From Allopusillimonas ginsengisoli (GTDB taxonomy: Bacteria > Pseudomonadota > Gammaproteobacteria > Burkholderiales > Burkholderiaceae_B), in the NCBI RefSeq assembly GCF_004153455.1, contig NZ_SDQE01000009.1, positions 62,001-126,000 on the forward strand: DNA of 64,000 nucleotides. The letters run 5' to 3'. Positions 8,057-18,023 of the stretch are shown here, in pieces (position 1 is the stretch's first letter; each line of letters begins with the position of its first letter). A program made the translations under genes and the position numbers. The notes beneath the pieces were generated by a model. It was not told the origin of the DNA. It worked only from the letters and a program-made list of their open reading frames with translations, and searched no databases.

Positions 8057-8096
8057 CATCAGGCAGACGAAGGGCCCGCCTGATGTTTCCCTTGTT
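8057..8096 (+). terminator. Possible rightward terminator after the 64-residue protein
   Basis: An 8-bp stem CATCAGGC/GCCTGATG (8057-8064 with 8078-8085), loop of 13, followed by the T-rich TTTCCCTTGTTTACTTT. The tail is interrupted, so this is only moderately likely. Confidence 0.45.
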
Positions 8097-10606
8097 TACT
8101 TTACGGGCAATGCGTAGGCGATGACATCATCGCCTATTTTTGTTCCCAGCGAACCATGGCCTCCCGCTACCACCAGCAGATACTGGCGACCATCCTGACC
8201 CGTGTAGGTCATGGGCGTTGCCTGCCCACCGGCTGGCAGCCGGCTTTCCCACACCTGCTTGCCCGTAGTGACGTTGTAGGCCCGCACGTAGTTGTCCAAG
8301 GTGCCTGACAAGAAGGCTACGCCGCCGGCAGTCATGATCGGCCCGCCCAGCGATGGTACGCCCATGCGGAACCCCAAGGGCAGCGGTGAACTATCCCGAA
8401 CGGTACCGTTCTTGTGCTTCCATGCGATCTTGCCTGTCGTCAGGTCCGCTCCCGCGACGTACCCCCACGGTGGCGCTTGGCACGGAAGTCCCAGCAGCGA
8501 AAGAAATGGATGCAGTTGCACCGCATAAGGCGCGCCAAAATTTTCGTTCAGCGCGGGCAAGCTCCCCTTGGGCGGTGTGCCGCCTTGAACGTACATCGTT
8601 TCGTCATCTTGCCGTGGCACAAGACGCGAAACAAAAGCCAGGTAGGCAGGCGTTGTAAAGGCCACCTGACGCTGAGGATCAACAGCAATCCCTCCCCAGT
8701 TGAATACACCGAAATTTCCGGGATACACCAAGGTTCCCTGCGTGGAGGGTGGCGTAAACCTTCCTTCGTAGTTCAGGCGCTTGAGCGCAATGCGACAAGC
8801 CATTTGATCGAACAGGGTTGCGCCCCACATATCGGCGCCGGTCAGAGGAGGCGGATCAAAGGAAAGTGCTGACACTGGCTGCGTGGGCGCCAATGTTTCT
8901 CCCTCTTCGCCAGCCTGTGGCGCGGCTTTTTCGGTTACCGGCAGCAGTGGTACGCCGGTGCGGCGGTCCAGCACAAACAGCTCGCCCTGCTTGGTCGCCT
9001 GCACCAGCGCTGGAACAGTTTTACCGTTAATGCTCAAATCAATCAGACTGGGCTGTGCTGGTACGTCGTAATCCCATAAATCATGGTGCACCGTCTGGAA
9101 GACCCATCGGACCTTACCGGTATTGACATCTAAGGCCACGACCGAGGATGAGTACTGCTCATCGTAATCACTGCGGTCGGCTCCCCATTGATCCGGCGGT
9201 ACATTGCCCATGGGCACATAGACAAGCCCCAGTTTCTCGTCGACACTGGATATCGACCAACTGTTGGGAGAATTGGCGGTGTAGGTTTGGTCAGGCGCCA
9301 GCGGCGCGGTTGCATCGGGATTGCCGGCATCCCAGTTCCAGACCAGGCCACCGGTATGTGCATCATAAGCACGAATCACGCCGGAGGTTTCTTTGGTCGA
9401 AGCATTGTCCAGCACGGTACCGCCAACGATAATCAACGAACGTGTCACCACCACGGGCGAGGTCGAATAATAGCCTCCCGGTCGTACATTCGGCATATTG
9501 GCCCACAGGTTGATTTGACCCGTGCCCCCGCCAAAATCCTTGCATATCGCACCATCGTCGGGATTCAGGGCGATGATGCGACCGTCGGCCGTCGGCATGA
9601 ACAACATGCTGCGACATTCAGTTGAAACCGGCCCATTCTGCGCCGCAATAGGCTGCCCTTTGGAGGCAGGCGCTGGTTGCAGGGGCGTCATGGCATCGCC
9701 CCCGGTGCCGGACTGATCCGAATAACCTGGCTCTACGAACCGGGGCGCACCCTCAAAATACGATAGGCCGCGGCAGGTCAAGTGCTGCAAAGCCAATTCG
9801 CCCTGAATCTTGGTGTTATAGCGCCATATTTCTTTACCTGTGGTGGCATCAAGCGCTATGACAGACTGATGGGGTGTGCACAGATACAGACGCTCACCGA
9901 TCTTGAGAGGCGTTACCTCAAAGGTGGTCTCTACAGGATCTGTTTCGGTACGCTGTGTATCACCTGTATGAAAATGCCAGGCAACCTCAAGCTTGCCCAC
10001 ATTATCAGGCGTAATCTGTGTGAGCGGCGAATAGCGCTGCCCTGCCCCGGTGCGACCATATGCGTACCACTCGCCGCCTGTCATCGTGCCAGCAGTAGAA
10101 GCGACCTCGGCCCGGGGACCCGGCAACTCGCCATCGATACGATGGGGATCCACAAACCACGAGATAACGGACACTAAAAGAAAGAGCCCAAGCGCCACGA
10201 CAAGTGGGGAACGGGCTCGCCATTCGGCAGACAGGAATCCCGTCACTGCATCCGGATCCTGCGACCTGTCTGTCAGCAACGGACGCAATACCCACGGCGT
10301 CAGAAGCAGCAATCCCAAGACGAACAGCACATTGCCGCGTGCCGCCAAAGGCCACCAGTCCAGCCCTGTTTCCCATAGCGCCCATATCAGCGTCGCCAAT
10401 ACAAGCGCTGCGTATAACCACAATGCCCACACACGGCGCTGATAGAGCAAACCGCCCGTGAACATGAGCGCCATCCCGGCGAGAAGGTAATACCACGACC
10501 CTCCGAGCGCTGCCAACCAGATGCCTCCGATCAGCAGAGCTACCCCAAAAACGAGGCACACTACAGCCAAGACGGTAAGCGTGATACTGCGCCGGATACT
10601 CCGCAT
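8096..10606 (-). CDS. gcd: Membrane-bound PQQ-dependent glucose/quinate/shikimate-type dehydrogenase
   Basis: An 836-residue quinoprotein. Five N-terminal membrane helices (about 8-34, 38-55, 59-77, 91-107, 133-153) anchor a periplasmic eight-bladed PQQ propeller. Typical motifs are GGEWYAYGRTGAGQRYSPL after the anchor, repeated W-motifs, and HHDLWDYDVPAQPSL near 505-518, which carries an acidic residue conserved in this family. The enzyme oxidises a sugar or cyclic polyol in the periplasm and passes electrons to ubiquinone. Glucose, quinate and shikimate types share this layout, so the substrate is not settled. Strong GGAGG before ATG at 10606; that ribosome site can pair with an upstream sequence (see findings). 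It lies 103 bases after the TonB receptor on the same strand. Confidence 0.88.
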   Translation of the reverse strand: MRSIRRSITLTVLAVVCLVFGVALLIGGIWLAALGGSWYYLLAGMALMFTGGLLYQRRVWALWLYAALVLATLIWALWETGLDWWPLAARGNVLFVLGLLLLTPWVLRPLLTDRSQDPDAVTGFLSAEWRARSPLVVALGLFLLVSVISWFVDPHRIDGELPGPRAEVASTAGTMTGGEWYAYGRTGAGQRYSPLTQITPDNVGKLEVAWHFHTGDTQRTETDPVETTFEVTPLKIGERLYLCTPHQSVIALDATTGKEIWRYNTKIQGELALQHLTCRGLSYFEGAPRFVEPGYSDQSGTGGDAMTPLQPAPASKGQPIAAQNGPVSTECRSMLFMPTADGRIIALNPDDGAICKDFGGGTGQINLWANMPNVRPGGYYSTSPVVVTRSLIIVGGTVLDNASTKETSGVIRAYDAHTGGLVWNWDAGNPDATAPLAPDQTYTANSPNSWSISSVDEKLGLVYVPMGNVPPDQWGADRSDYDEQYSSSVVALDVNTGKVRWVFQTVHHDLWDYDVPAQPSLIDLSINGKTVPALVQATKQGELFVLDRRTGVPLLPVTEKAAPQAGEEGETLAPTQPVSALSFDPPPLTGADMWGATLFDQMACRIALKRLNYEGRFTPPSTQGTLVYPGNFGVFNWGGIAVDPQRQVAFTTPAYLAFVSRLVPRQDDETMYVQGGTPPKGSLPALNENFGAPYAVQLHPFLSLLGLPCQAPPWGYVAGADLTTGKIAWKHKNGTVRDSSPLPLGFRMGVPSLGGPIMTAGGVAFLSGTLDNYVRAYNVTTGKQVWESRLPAGGQATPMTYTGQDGRQYLLVVAGGHGSLGTKIGDDVIAYALPVK

Positions 10607-10612
10607 GATTGA

Positions 10613-10688
10613 CCTCCAGGATGCATTGCAATCAAAATTGATAAGTCAATGGATTTCGGATTGCATCAGCAAGTAATGTTCCTGGAGG
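10613..10688 (-). promoter_or_regulatory. Leader hairpin that could hide the gcd ribosome site
   Basis: On the minus strand, CCTCCAGGA near 10688 is an exact complement of TCCTGGAGG (10621-10613), which is the gcd Shine-Dalgarno sequence. Nested inside, TGCAATC (10666-10659 region) pairs with GATTGCA (10633-10627). The stem would cover the ribosome site unless opened. This is a fold predicted by eye. Confidence 0.45.
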
Positions 10689-10709
10689 CCGCGCGGCAAT
10701 AGAGCCGTA

Positions 10710-12782
10710 TCAGTATTCCATGCGCATGCCAAGCATCACCCGGCGGCCCGGCAACGGTGCCGCTCGAGAGACAAATGAAGCGTGGTTGTAGGCAAGTGTG
10801 TTGAGCAAATTGGTCGCGCGCAGATAAATCGAATAATCCATGGCCCCTAAGGTACCGTCGTAGCCCAAGCCTAGATTGACCATGTTGTAGGCAGAGGTTT
10901 CGGCCTCGAAATCAGCAACGCGATTCTGGCGAAATACACGATAGGCTTCGATATTGCCAGTCCATTGATTCCAGCGCGTATTGACCCTGACACCCGCCCG
11001 GGCAGCGGGAATGCGCGGCAGATCTGCACCACTGAACAATTTGCCATGCACCAGATCGCCGAACACGCCAGCTGTCAGATGTCGATTGAAACGGTAGCTG
11101 GCTTCACCTTCGACCCCAGTGAACCGTGCGTTGCGCTGTGTGTATTCAATGAGGCGGAAATCTTCGTAACGATCCAGTGTATTGGCAAAGATGTAGTTTT
11201 TGATGCGATTATGAAAGACTGTTAATGAAAACCTTGCATCGCCCTCCTGCTTGCGCAGGGTGAGATCGATATTACGGGAGGTTTCTGCCGCCAGGCCTGG
11301 GTTGCCCAGCTCGTACGTATTGGTAGCCATATGCAGGCCATTGGCATAGAGTTCCTGGGCGCTTGGCAGGCGCTGCGAGCGTGAGAGCGACACTGCCAAC
11401 GCATACTGAGGCGCAAAGTCCCACACCGCGCCTGCGGAGAAGGACGTGCCGCGCAATCGGGAAGCGGGCTGAGACGAATCTGGGCTGACATTTTGCCAAT
11501 CTTGCCGCGCGCCCAGTTCAAAACGCCAATCGTCCAGATGGTATTGCTCGAGCAAAAATATACCGTTGCTGCGGGTAACCGTTTTGGGCACAAAACGCTC
11601 TTCACCCAGGGCACTGAACGTACTGCGCGCACTTTGCAGACCCAGCACGCCGTGCCAACCCGCAACAGGACGATGTTCCAGTTCGAGCCTGGCGTCGTAG
11701 CCACGGTTCTTGAACGTTGTGGCGACCGTTGTGCCTTCTATTTCGTCATGTTTGTAGTCTGTATATCCGCCACGGAACCTGACGTTGCTGAATCCGGCGA
11801 ATGGATCGCGATACTCGCTGCGCAGATCCAGGCGGCGGGAATCCAGACGGACAAATGGAACGGCATGATCATCATGATCGTGATCGCCATGCGCGTGATC
11901 ATGATGATCATGCTCGTCGTGCTCGTCGTCATGATCGTGACCGCCGCAATGCAGATGTGTGCCATGCGGATGGCAACCTTCGTATTCGTGACTGTGTCCA
12001 GGCAGGCCATATTTGCTGTGTGTCTGGGTGTAGGCAATGCCTGTATAACCGCGGCTGCCTATCCATGAAATCCCGACGCTGCCCGTGTTGCCTTCTTCGT
12101 AGGAACCAGCTACACGGCTGTGTGTCCATCCCGGAACACGATAATCGCCTGAGCGCCGCTTGACGCCTTCGACATGCACCGCCACATTGCCTTCGCCAGC
12201 CGTGACTCCGACGGCGCCGGCGCGCTCACGTGAGCCCGTTGCGCCACGAACCTCGGCAAACCCCTCCACACCCTTTTCTGGAATGGCCTGAGGTATTTTA
12301 TTGTCGACGACATTGACAACACCGCCTATGGCCCCCCCGCCATACAGCAATGTAGATGGGCCGCGAAGGACTTCGATTCGCTGCGCCAGCATGGGCTCGC
12401 TGGTGATGGCATGATCGGGAGATACACCGGAAGCGTCCATCAGTTCTGATCCGCCGGAAAGTACTTTGACGCGTGGCGCTGTTTGCCCGCGTATCGCGGG
12501 GCGGCTGGCACCTGCCCCAAAAGTATCTGCATGCACACCTGGCAGGCTGGACAGCGTGGCGCCCAGCGTGGCCTCACGCGCGACGACCAGCGCAGAACCA
12601 TCCAGCGTTTCCACGGGTACGCTCAACGTGGAAGGCGTCGCGGAAAGCGGATAGGCATTAATCGTGATGGTTTCAAGCCTGGTGACTGCGCTGGCATCAG
12701 GCGACGACGCCGCGTGGGCGACTCCGCCAGCACCAAAGGCAAAAGCCAGAGCGGCCGTCAATGCATTTACTTTGATAAGCAC
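10710..12782 (-). CDS. TonB-dependent outer-membrane receptor, His-rich, probably zinc (ZnuD-like)
   Basis: About 690 residues from GTG at 12782 (ribosome site AAGGGG). The frame continues to 12917, but the GTG start is directly followed by a proper signal peptide (LIKVNALTAALAFAFGAGGVAHA). The plug domain shows VETLDG, GASRPAIRGQTAPRV and LRGPSTLLYGGGAIGGVVNVVD. The 22-strand barrel ends in a C-terminal aromatic residue (MRMEY). A loop at about residues 262-306 is packed with His and Asp (GHDHDDEHDEHDHHDHAHGD), as in zinc receptors of the ZnuD group. A Zur-like palindrome lies 37-52 bases upstream of the start. Together these point to zinc uptake. Nickel or another metal cannot be excluded. 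Confidence 0.88.
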   Translation of the reverse strand: MLIKVNALTAALAFAFGAGGVAHAASSPDASAVTRLETITINAYPLSATPSTLSVPVETLDGSALVVAREATLGATLSSLPGVHADTFGAGASRPAIRGQTAPRVKVLSGGSELMDASGVSPDHAITSEPMLAQRIEVLRGPSTLLYGGGAIGGVVNVVDNKIPQAIPEKGVEGFAEVRGATGSRERAGAVGVTAGEGNVAVHVEGVKRRSGDYRVPGWTHSRVAGSYEEGNTGSVGISWIGSRGYTGIAYTQTHSKYGLPGHSHEYEGCHPHGTHLHCGGHDHDDEHDEHDHHDHAHGDHDHDDHAVPFVRLDSRRLDLRSEYRDPFAGFSNVRFRGGYTDYKHDEIEGTTVATTFKNRGYDARLELEHRPVAGWHGVLGLQSARSTFSALGEERFVPKTVTRSNGIFLLEQYHLDDWRFELGARQDWQNVSPDSSQPASRLRGTSFSAGAVWDFAPQYALAVSLSRSQRLPSAQELYANGLHMATNTYELGNPGLAAETSRNIDLTLRKQEGDARFSLTVFHNRIKNYIFANTLDRYEDFRLIEYTQRNARFTGVEGEASYRFNRHLTAGVFGDLVHGKLFSGADLPRIPAARAGVRVNTRWNQWTGNIEAYRVFRQNRVADFEAETSAYNMVNLGLGYDGTLGAMDYSIYLRATNLLNTLAYNHASFVSRAAPLPGRRVMLGMRMEY

Positions 12783-12818
12783 TTGCTTCCCCTTGTTTGA
12801 ACACAATTTACAAAAACG

Positions 12819-12834
12819 TAATGTTATAACATCA
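12819..12834. promoter_or_regulatory. Zur-like operator between the TonB receptor and the BenE-type gene
   Basis: TAATGTTATAACATCA contains the perfect 12-bp palindrome ATGTTATAACAT (12821-12832), which matches the core of proteobacterial Zur boxes (GAAATGTTATANTATAACATTTC). It is in the shared intergenic region, about 40 bases from the receptor start and 85 bases from the BenE-type start. A second inverted repeat, GGACA-AACA-TGTCC (12855-12868), lies closer to the BenE-type gene. Confidence 0.7.
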
Positions 12835-12917
12835 CATTCCCTTTTTTCAAACAAGGACAAACATGTCCGTGCTAGGATAGCCCCCTCTCGATAATTGCCA
12901 GAAGAATCGGAACTCAC

Positions 12918-14075
12918 GTGAGCAACTGGTTAAAGATTTCGCACATTTCTGCCGGCTTCATCGCGGTGCTGGTTGGCTACTCAAGTTCTGTCGCTATTAT
13001 TTTCCAGGCGGCCAATGCGGCCGGCGCAACACCATCGCAACTGAATTCATGGATGTGGGCGCTTGGCATAGGAATGGGACTTAGCTGCATAGGCCTCTCG
13101 CTTCGCTACCGCAGCCCCGTCCTGACAGCGTGGTCTACGCCGGGCGCTGCGCTGCTTGCCACCAGCCTCACTGGGCTCACCATGGGTCAAGCCACGGGCG
13201 TATTCCTGTTTTCCTCGGTACTGATTCTGCTCAGTGGCATAACCGGCTGGTTTCAGAAGCTGATGCAATATATGCCGCGGCACATTGCAGCCGCGATGCT
13301 GGCAGGTATCCTGCTGCGCTTTGGCATGGACTTGTTCTCCGCCATGCAGACCCAACTCACATTGGTACTCATTATGTTCGCCACGTTCCTGGTGGGGCGC
13401 GTCATGTTGCCTCGCTATACCGTACCTCTGGCTCTGGCGACCGGCATTGTCAGCGCAGGGCTGCTTGGCCTGCTCCATCTTGAGCAACTGTCGTGGGCGC
13501 CCGCAATGCCTGTGTTCATGAAGCCGGAGTTTTCCCTATCCGCCATGATCGGCGTGGGCATTCCCTTATTCATTGTCACCATGACATCGCAGAACGTCCC
13601 AGGTCTTGCTGTATTGCGCGCAAATGGATATCAGACACCCGCCTCTCCGCTTATTGGCTGGACGGGCGCCCTCGGTGTGGTGCTGGCGCCGTTCGGCGGG
13701 TTCGCCTTTAATCTGGCTGCCATTACGGCAGCCATCTGCATGAGTCGCGACGCTGATGCCGATCCCGCACAGCGCTACAAAGCATCTGTATGGGCGGGGA
13801 TGTTCTACCTGCTCACAGGTATATTCGGGGCGGCGGTCGTCGCCCTGTTCGCAGCCTTTCCTTCCGAGTTGATTGCCGCTATCGCGGGTCTGGCCTTGAT
13901 CGGCACCATTGGCAACAGCTTGAGCGCAGCCCTGGAAGACGCAAATGGCCGCGAGGCGGCACTGGTTACGTTTTTATGCACCACATCAGGTGTCACCATC
14001 CTTGGCGTAGGCAGCGCCTTCTGGGGGCTGGTGTTCGGCATGGCGGTTCACGCACTGATACGGCGTAAACAATAG
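12918..14075 (+). CDS. BenE-family membrane transporter
   Basis: A 385-residue polytopic membrane protein with about 10-12 helices. It matches the BenE (benzoate:H+ symporter) family in layout and in its N-terminal FIAVLVGYSSSVAIIFQAANA segment and GVPLF/TMTSQNVPG region. Start is GTG at 12918 with a weak ribosome site. No benzoate-catabolism genes lie nearby, so benzoate as substrate is only a family guess. It is transcribed divergently from the TonB receptor and shares the region holding the Zur-like box. It converges on pxpA, with a TGTGCTC/GAGCACA hairpin (14113-14131) between them. Confidence 0.85.
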   Translation: MSNWLKISHISAGFIAVLVGYSSSVAIIFQAANAAGATPSQLNSWMWALGIGMGLSCIGLSLRYRSPVLTAWSTPGAALLATSLTGLTMGQATGVFLFSSVLILLSGITGWFQKLMQYMPRHIAAAMLAGILLRFGMDLFSAMQTQLTLVLIMFATFLVGRVMLPRYTVPLALATGIVSAGLLGLLHLEQLSWAPAMPVFMKPEFSLSAMIGVGIPLFIVTMTSQNVPGLAVLRANGYQTPASPLIGWTGALGVVLAPFGGFAFNLAAITAAICMSRDADADPAQRYKASVWAGMFYLLTGIFGAAVVALFAAFPSELIAAIAGLALIGTIGNSLSAALEDANGREAALVTFLCTTSGVTILGVGSAFWGLVFGMAVHALIRRKQ

Positions 14076-14139
14076 CCGCCGAAGGCTGGCCATGCCGTCC
14101 GCCACCCTTGCCTGTGCTCCGGCTGAGCACAGCAAGCAG

Positions 14140-14904
14140 TTATCCACCAACTGTCTTGACCTCCACGCCTGCTTCTGCAAGCGCTCGTCTTAGGGTGCGA
14201 GCAAAATCCACAGCGCCCGGTTGATCACCGTGTATACAGAGCGTGTCCGGGTTGACTTCGATGTCGTCACCTTGCATTGTCTTTACCCGCCCTTCCGTTA
14301 CCATGCGCAATACCTGGCGAACAGACTCGTCAACGTCTTCTATCATTGCACCGGGCTGCGTGCGCGGAGTCAGGCTGCCATCTTGCTGGTAACTGCGATC
14401 TGCGAATACCTCCTGCGCAACGGCAAGGCCCGCGGCACGCCCTGCTTCGACCTGAACACTGGCTGCCAGCGCATACAGTATCAATGATGGATCGACGTCA
14501 TGAACAGCCTGCGCAATCGCGGCGGCAAGCGCCTTGTCTTTGGCGGCCATGTTATACAGTGCGCCGTGCGCCTTGACATGATGCAACCTGGCGCCCTGAC
14601 TGGCAGCCACCGCCGCCAGGGCGCCGACCTGGACAACCACAATATCGTAGGCTTCATCGGGCCGTAAGCTGAGATTGCGACGCCCAAAACCCGCCAGATC
14701 CGCCAGGCCGGGATGCGCACCAAGCGCAACACCATGCTTTAGCGCTGCGGCGACTGTCGTACGCATAATGGCGGGGTCGCCCGCATGAAATCCACAGGCA
14801 ATATTGGCGGATGTAACGTGAGGCAATACTTCTGCATCATGCCCCATGGTCCATGCGCCAAAGCTTTCGCCCATGTCGCAATTGAGATCTATTGTCCAGG
14901 CCAT
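14140..14904 (-). CDS. pxpA: 5-oxoprolinase subunit A (LamB/YcsF family)
   Basis: A 254-residue protein of the PxpA family, which with PxpB and PxpC cleaves 5-oxoproline to glutamate using ATP. Family marks are the N-terminal DLNCDMGESFGAW, ANIACGFHAGDP, GAHPGLADLAGFGRR, HHVKAHGALYN, EVFADRSY, and CIHGDQPGAV near the end. Length is normal (about 250). pxpB and pxpC are not in this window, whereas they are commonly in the same operon. It ends 64 bases from the BenE-type gene, which is transcribed towards it. Confidence 0.92.
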   Translation of the reverse strand: MAWTIDLNCDMGESFGAWTMGHDAEVLPHVTSANIACGFHAGDPAIMRTTVAAALKHGVALGAHPGLADLAGFGRRNLSLRPDEAYDIVVVQVGALAAVAASQGARLHHVKAHGALYNMAAKDKALAAAIAQAVHDVDPSLILYALAASVQVEAGRAAGLAVAQEVFADRSYQQDGSLTPRTQPGAMIEDVDESVRQVLRMVTEGRVKTMQGDDIEVNPDTLCIHGDQPGAVDFARTLRRALAEAGVEVKTVGG

Positions 14905-15025
14905 GGTCTTGTTCTCCAGTAATCGCCCGTTGGCAAGCGCGACAGAGCAATTCCCCGTGTTTACTTGCCCTGTAGTTTATCTCATGCGGAAAATCGGGCC
15001 GATACGAAACGCCGGCCTTCCAACG

Positions 15026-15574
15026 TTAGAATCGCCGCACCCATTGCGCATAGGCGCTGATGAATTTTTCAAGCAGCGCCTGGCCTGTTTCCAGTAGATC
15101 GCCAGCGGGATCAAAAAGCTTGTCTGCCTGCCCCAGATAGGCCTCGGGATTGGGCATGCAATAAACGTTCAGGCAGGCCAGCGACTGTCGCACTTGTGCG
15201 CTCGCGGCGAAGCCACCCACCATGGACGGCGATGCACTGATGATTGCACTGGGCTTGCCGGACCATACACTTTTGCCATAAGGGCGTGATCCAATATCGA
15301 TCGCATTTTTCAGGGCGGCGGGCATCGCCCGGTTGTGTTCTGGCGTCACGAACAATACGCCGTCCGCCGACTTGATGCGCTCCCGAAAGGCCGTGTAGGC
15401 AGTCGGCGACTCTTCATCGTAATCCTGGTTATACAGGGGCAGTTGGCCAATTTCGATGATATCAAGGGACAGGCCAGACGGCGCAAGCGTCTGCAGATTG
15501 ATTGCAATCTTCCGGTTGATCGAATCTTTGCGCAAGCTTCCCACCAGCACAGCGATATTACGAATCTGATCCAT
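15026..15574 (-). CDS. NADPH-dependent FMN reductase (ChrR-like)
   Basis: A 182-residue flavodoxin-fold oxidoreductase. The N-terminal VLVGSLRKDSINRKIA binds FMN phosphate, and VTPEHNRAMPAALKNAIDIGSRP is the second family signature. Members reduce FMN, quinones or chromate with NAD(P)H. ATG at 15574 (GGAAAG upstream) is preferred over the earlier in-frame start at 15652, as it starts directly at the first strand. Its physiological substrate is unknown. Confidence 0.87.
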   Translation of the reverse strand: MDQIRNIAVLVGSLRKDSINRKIAINLQTLAPSGLSLDIIEIGQLPLYNQDYDEESPTAYTAFRERIKSADGVLFVTPEHNRAMPAALKNAIDIGSRPYGKSVWSGKPSAIISASPSMVGGFAASAQVRQSLACLNVYCMPNPEAYLGQADKLFDPAGDLLETGQALLEKFISAYAQWVRRF

Positions 15575-15692
15575 GTTCTGCTTTCCTTTGAGACAACGAA
15601 AAAATACGCCCATACCGTCCGATGTGCGGCTTCGCTGACTGAATCCGCGCAACCACTATAGCCCGTTATGTCACATCGCCGGAGATACCCGC

Positions 15693-15719
15693 AAAAACGG
15701 CGACCTGAGTCGCCGTTTT
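15693..15719 (-). terminator. Rho-independent terminator of the rpsU-dnaG-rpoD operon
   Basis: Perfect 11-bp stem AAAACGGCGAC (15694-15704) / GTCGCCGTTTT (15709-15719) with a CTGA loop, followed by TTTTTGC on the minus strand. It lies 55 bases after the rpoD stop. Confidence 0.85.
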
Positions 15720-15773
15720 GCTTATCGCCAAGCCAGGCCCGCATGGAAAGCGAGCCCGCCAGAACACGCAGCG

Positions 15774-18023
15774 CTATTGGCCTTCGAGAAAGCTCTTGAG
15801 CTTGTCGGCCCTGCTGGGGTGGCGCAGCTTGCGCAAAGCCTTGGCTTCTATTTGACGAATGCGCTCACGCGTTACATCAAACTGCTTGCCAACTTCTTCG
15901 AGGGTTTGGTCTGTGCTCATTTCGATACCAAAACGCATGCGCAATACCTTGGCCTCGCGCGGCGTGAGCGAATCCAGCACCTCCTTGACCACATCCCGCA
16001 TGGAACCATGCAATGCCCATTCGGAAGGCGACAACGTGCCTGTATCCTCGATGAAGTCGCCCAGGTGCGAATCGTCGTCATCACCGATCGGCGTTTCCAT
16101 CGAAATGGGTTCCTTGGCGATCTTGAGGATCTTGCGAACCTTATCTTCAGGCATGTCCATCTTCTGGGCCAGCGTTGCCGGATCAGGTTCGGCGCCTGTT
16201 TCCTGCAGGATCTGGCGATTGATACGATTCATCTTGTTGATGGTTTCGATCATATGCACCGGAATCCGGATGGTGCGCGCCTGATCAGCAATGGACCGTG
16301 TAATGGCCTGGCGTATCCACCATGTTGCATAGGTGGAAAACTTGTAGCCACGACGGTACTCGAACTTGTCCACCGCCTTCATCAAGCCGATATTGCCTTC
16401 CTGGATGAGATCCAGAAACTGCAGGCCCCGATTGGTGTACTTCTTGGCAATCGAAATGACCAAGCGCAGATTGGCCTCGGTCATTTCGCGCTTGGCCTTG
16501 CGAGCCTTGGCCTCGCCAGTGGCCATGCGCTTGTTGACGTCTTTCAGGTCTTTGAGCGGAAGCACGACGCTAGTTTGCAGATCGATGAGCTTTTGCTGCA
16601 GCTCCTGCACGGCTGGCACGTGGCGCTCAAGCGTTTCCGAATAAGGGTGGCCTGCGGAGACTTCGGTCAGCACCCACTCAAGATTGGTTTCGTTGCCGGG
16701 AAACACCTTGATGAAATGGGCGCGCGGCATGCCCGCGCGGTCTACGCAGGTATGCAGTACCGCGCGCTCGAGTGCGCGCACCTGACCCACTTGCTCACGC
16801 AGCGTATCAGCGAGCTTCTCGACCATTTTTGCGGTAAAACGGACGCCCATCAGTTCGTTGAGAATCGCTTCTTGAGCCTGGATGTACTCCTGCGCCTGGT
16901 AGCCGTCCTGCTCGAAGGACTTGCGCATTCTGTCGAACCATTGGCCAATCACCTCGAATTTCTTGAGCGAAGTGGTACGCAAATATTCGAGCTGCTTGCT
17001 GCTCATCCCGCCAGCAGGGCCATCCTCGTTTTCGTCATTGTCGACCGACACGCCAGCGCCGGCATACTCCTCGCCTTCCTGGTCGATAAGGCCATCGACG
17101 ATCTCGTCTATCTGCGCCTGACCGTCACGAACACGCTGCACATACTGCAGGATTTCGTTGACGGTGGTCGGGCAGGCGGCGATCGCCATGACCATATGCT
17201 TCAAGCCGTCTTCGATGCGCTTGGCAATTTCAATTTCGCCTTCCCGCGTGAGCAGCTCGACCGTTCCCATTTCCCGCATGTACATGCGGACGGGATCAGT
17301 CGTCCGGCCAAAGTCGGAATCAACCGTCGTCAGCGCAGCTTCGGCTTCGTCCTCGACATCGTCATCGCTGGACGCTACCGGCGCGTTATCGCTCATGAGC
17401 AGCGTTTCGGCATCTGGCGCCTGGTCATAGACCGAGATGCCCATATCGCTAAACGTACTGATGATGCCGTCTATGGCTTCTGCATCGACCAGATCGTCTG
17501 GCAAGTGGTCGTTGATTTCGCCGTACGTGAGGTAACCGCGATCCTTGCCCAGCTTGATAAGTACTTTTAGCCGGTTGCGGCGCGCTTCCTGCTCTTCAGG
17601 CGTCATCTGGTTGCGCGAGGGCACATCCTTGTCGCCTTTTGCCCGCTTGCCGCGCTTGGGCAAAGGCTTGAGATCAGGAATGACTTCCGCGTTGTCGTTG
17701 TCATCATCGTTAAAATCAGCGGCGTCGTTGTTGGCATTCTTGGCTGGGCGGCCAGGACGGCGGCCCGTGGAACCGGCGCGCGGCTTGGCCGGCCCCTTGG
17801 CCTTGGCCGTTTGGGCGCTGCTTGCCTTGGCCGACTTGCGTGCCGGCTTGACCGCCGCTTCAGTAGCCACTTTTTTGGCGGCGCGCTTGGCCGGCGCCTT
17901 GGGTGCATCGGTTCCCCCTGCCTGCACGGCCGTCTTGTCGGCGCCTTTAGCCGCCGCGAGCGTTTTGGCTTTCGGTGCAGCCTGCTCGGCTGCCTTGGAG
18001 GTTTTACCAGTCACTTTGGTCAT
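15774..18023 (-). CDS. rpoD: RNA polymerase primary sigma factor (sigma-70)
   Basis: About 749 residues. Region 1.2-2 shows [18 protein letters not shown], and region 2 shows [20 protein letters not shown] then [17 protein letters not shown]. Region 3 and the region 4.2 helix-turn-helix ([20 protein letters not shown]) complete it. The first ~110 residues are a Lys/Ala/Pro-rich extension before region 1.1, and a long acidic insert follows region 1.2, which makes it longer than the 613 residues of E. coli. ATG at 18023 has GGAAG upstream; the frame itself opens earlier. It is the last gene of the macromolecular-synthesis operon and ends in a strong terminator. Confidence 0.96.
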   Translation of the reverse strand: MTKVTGKTSKAAEQAAPKAKTLAAAKGADKTAVQAGGTDAPKAPAKRAAKKVATEAAVKPARKSAKASSAQTAKAKGPAKPRAGSTGRRPGRPAKNANNDAADFNDDDNDNAEVIPDLKPLPKRGKRAKGDKDVPSRNQMTPEEQEARRNRLKVLIKLGKDRGYLTYGEINDHLPDDLVDAEAIDGIISTFSDMGISVYDQAPDAETLLMSDNAPVASSDDDVEDEAEAALTTVDSDFGRTTDPVRMYMREMGTVELLTREGEIEIAKRIEDGLKHMVMAIAACPTTVNEILQYVQRVRDGQAQIDEIVDGLIDQEGEEYAGAGVSVDNDENEDGPAGGMSSKQLEYLRTTSLKKFEVIGQWFDRMRKSFEQDGYQAQEYIQAQEAILNELMGVRFTAKMVEKLADTLREQVGQVRALERAVLHTCVDRAGMPRAHFIKVFPGNETNLEWVLTEVSAGHPYSETLERHVPAVQELQQKLIDLQTSVVLPLKDLKDVNKRMATGEAKARKAKREMTEANLRLVISIAKKYTNRGLQFLDLIQEGNIGLMKAVDKFEYRRGYKFSTYATWWIRQAITRSIADQARTIRIPVHMIETINKMNRINRQILQETGAEPDPATLAQKMDMPEDKVRKILKIAKEPISMETPIGDDDDSHLGDFIEDTGTLSPSEWALHGSMRDVVKEVLDSLTPREAKVLRMRFGIEMSTDQTLEEVGKQFDVTRERIRQIEAKALRKLRHPSRADKLKSFLEGQ

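Noticed and set aside
15777-17570. 597-codon open frame on the plus strand
   Set aside because: It is antisense to rpoD and mirrors its codon bias. No family match by eye, and no ribosome site.
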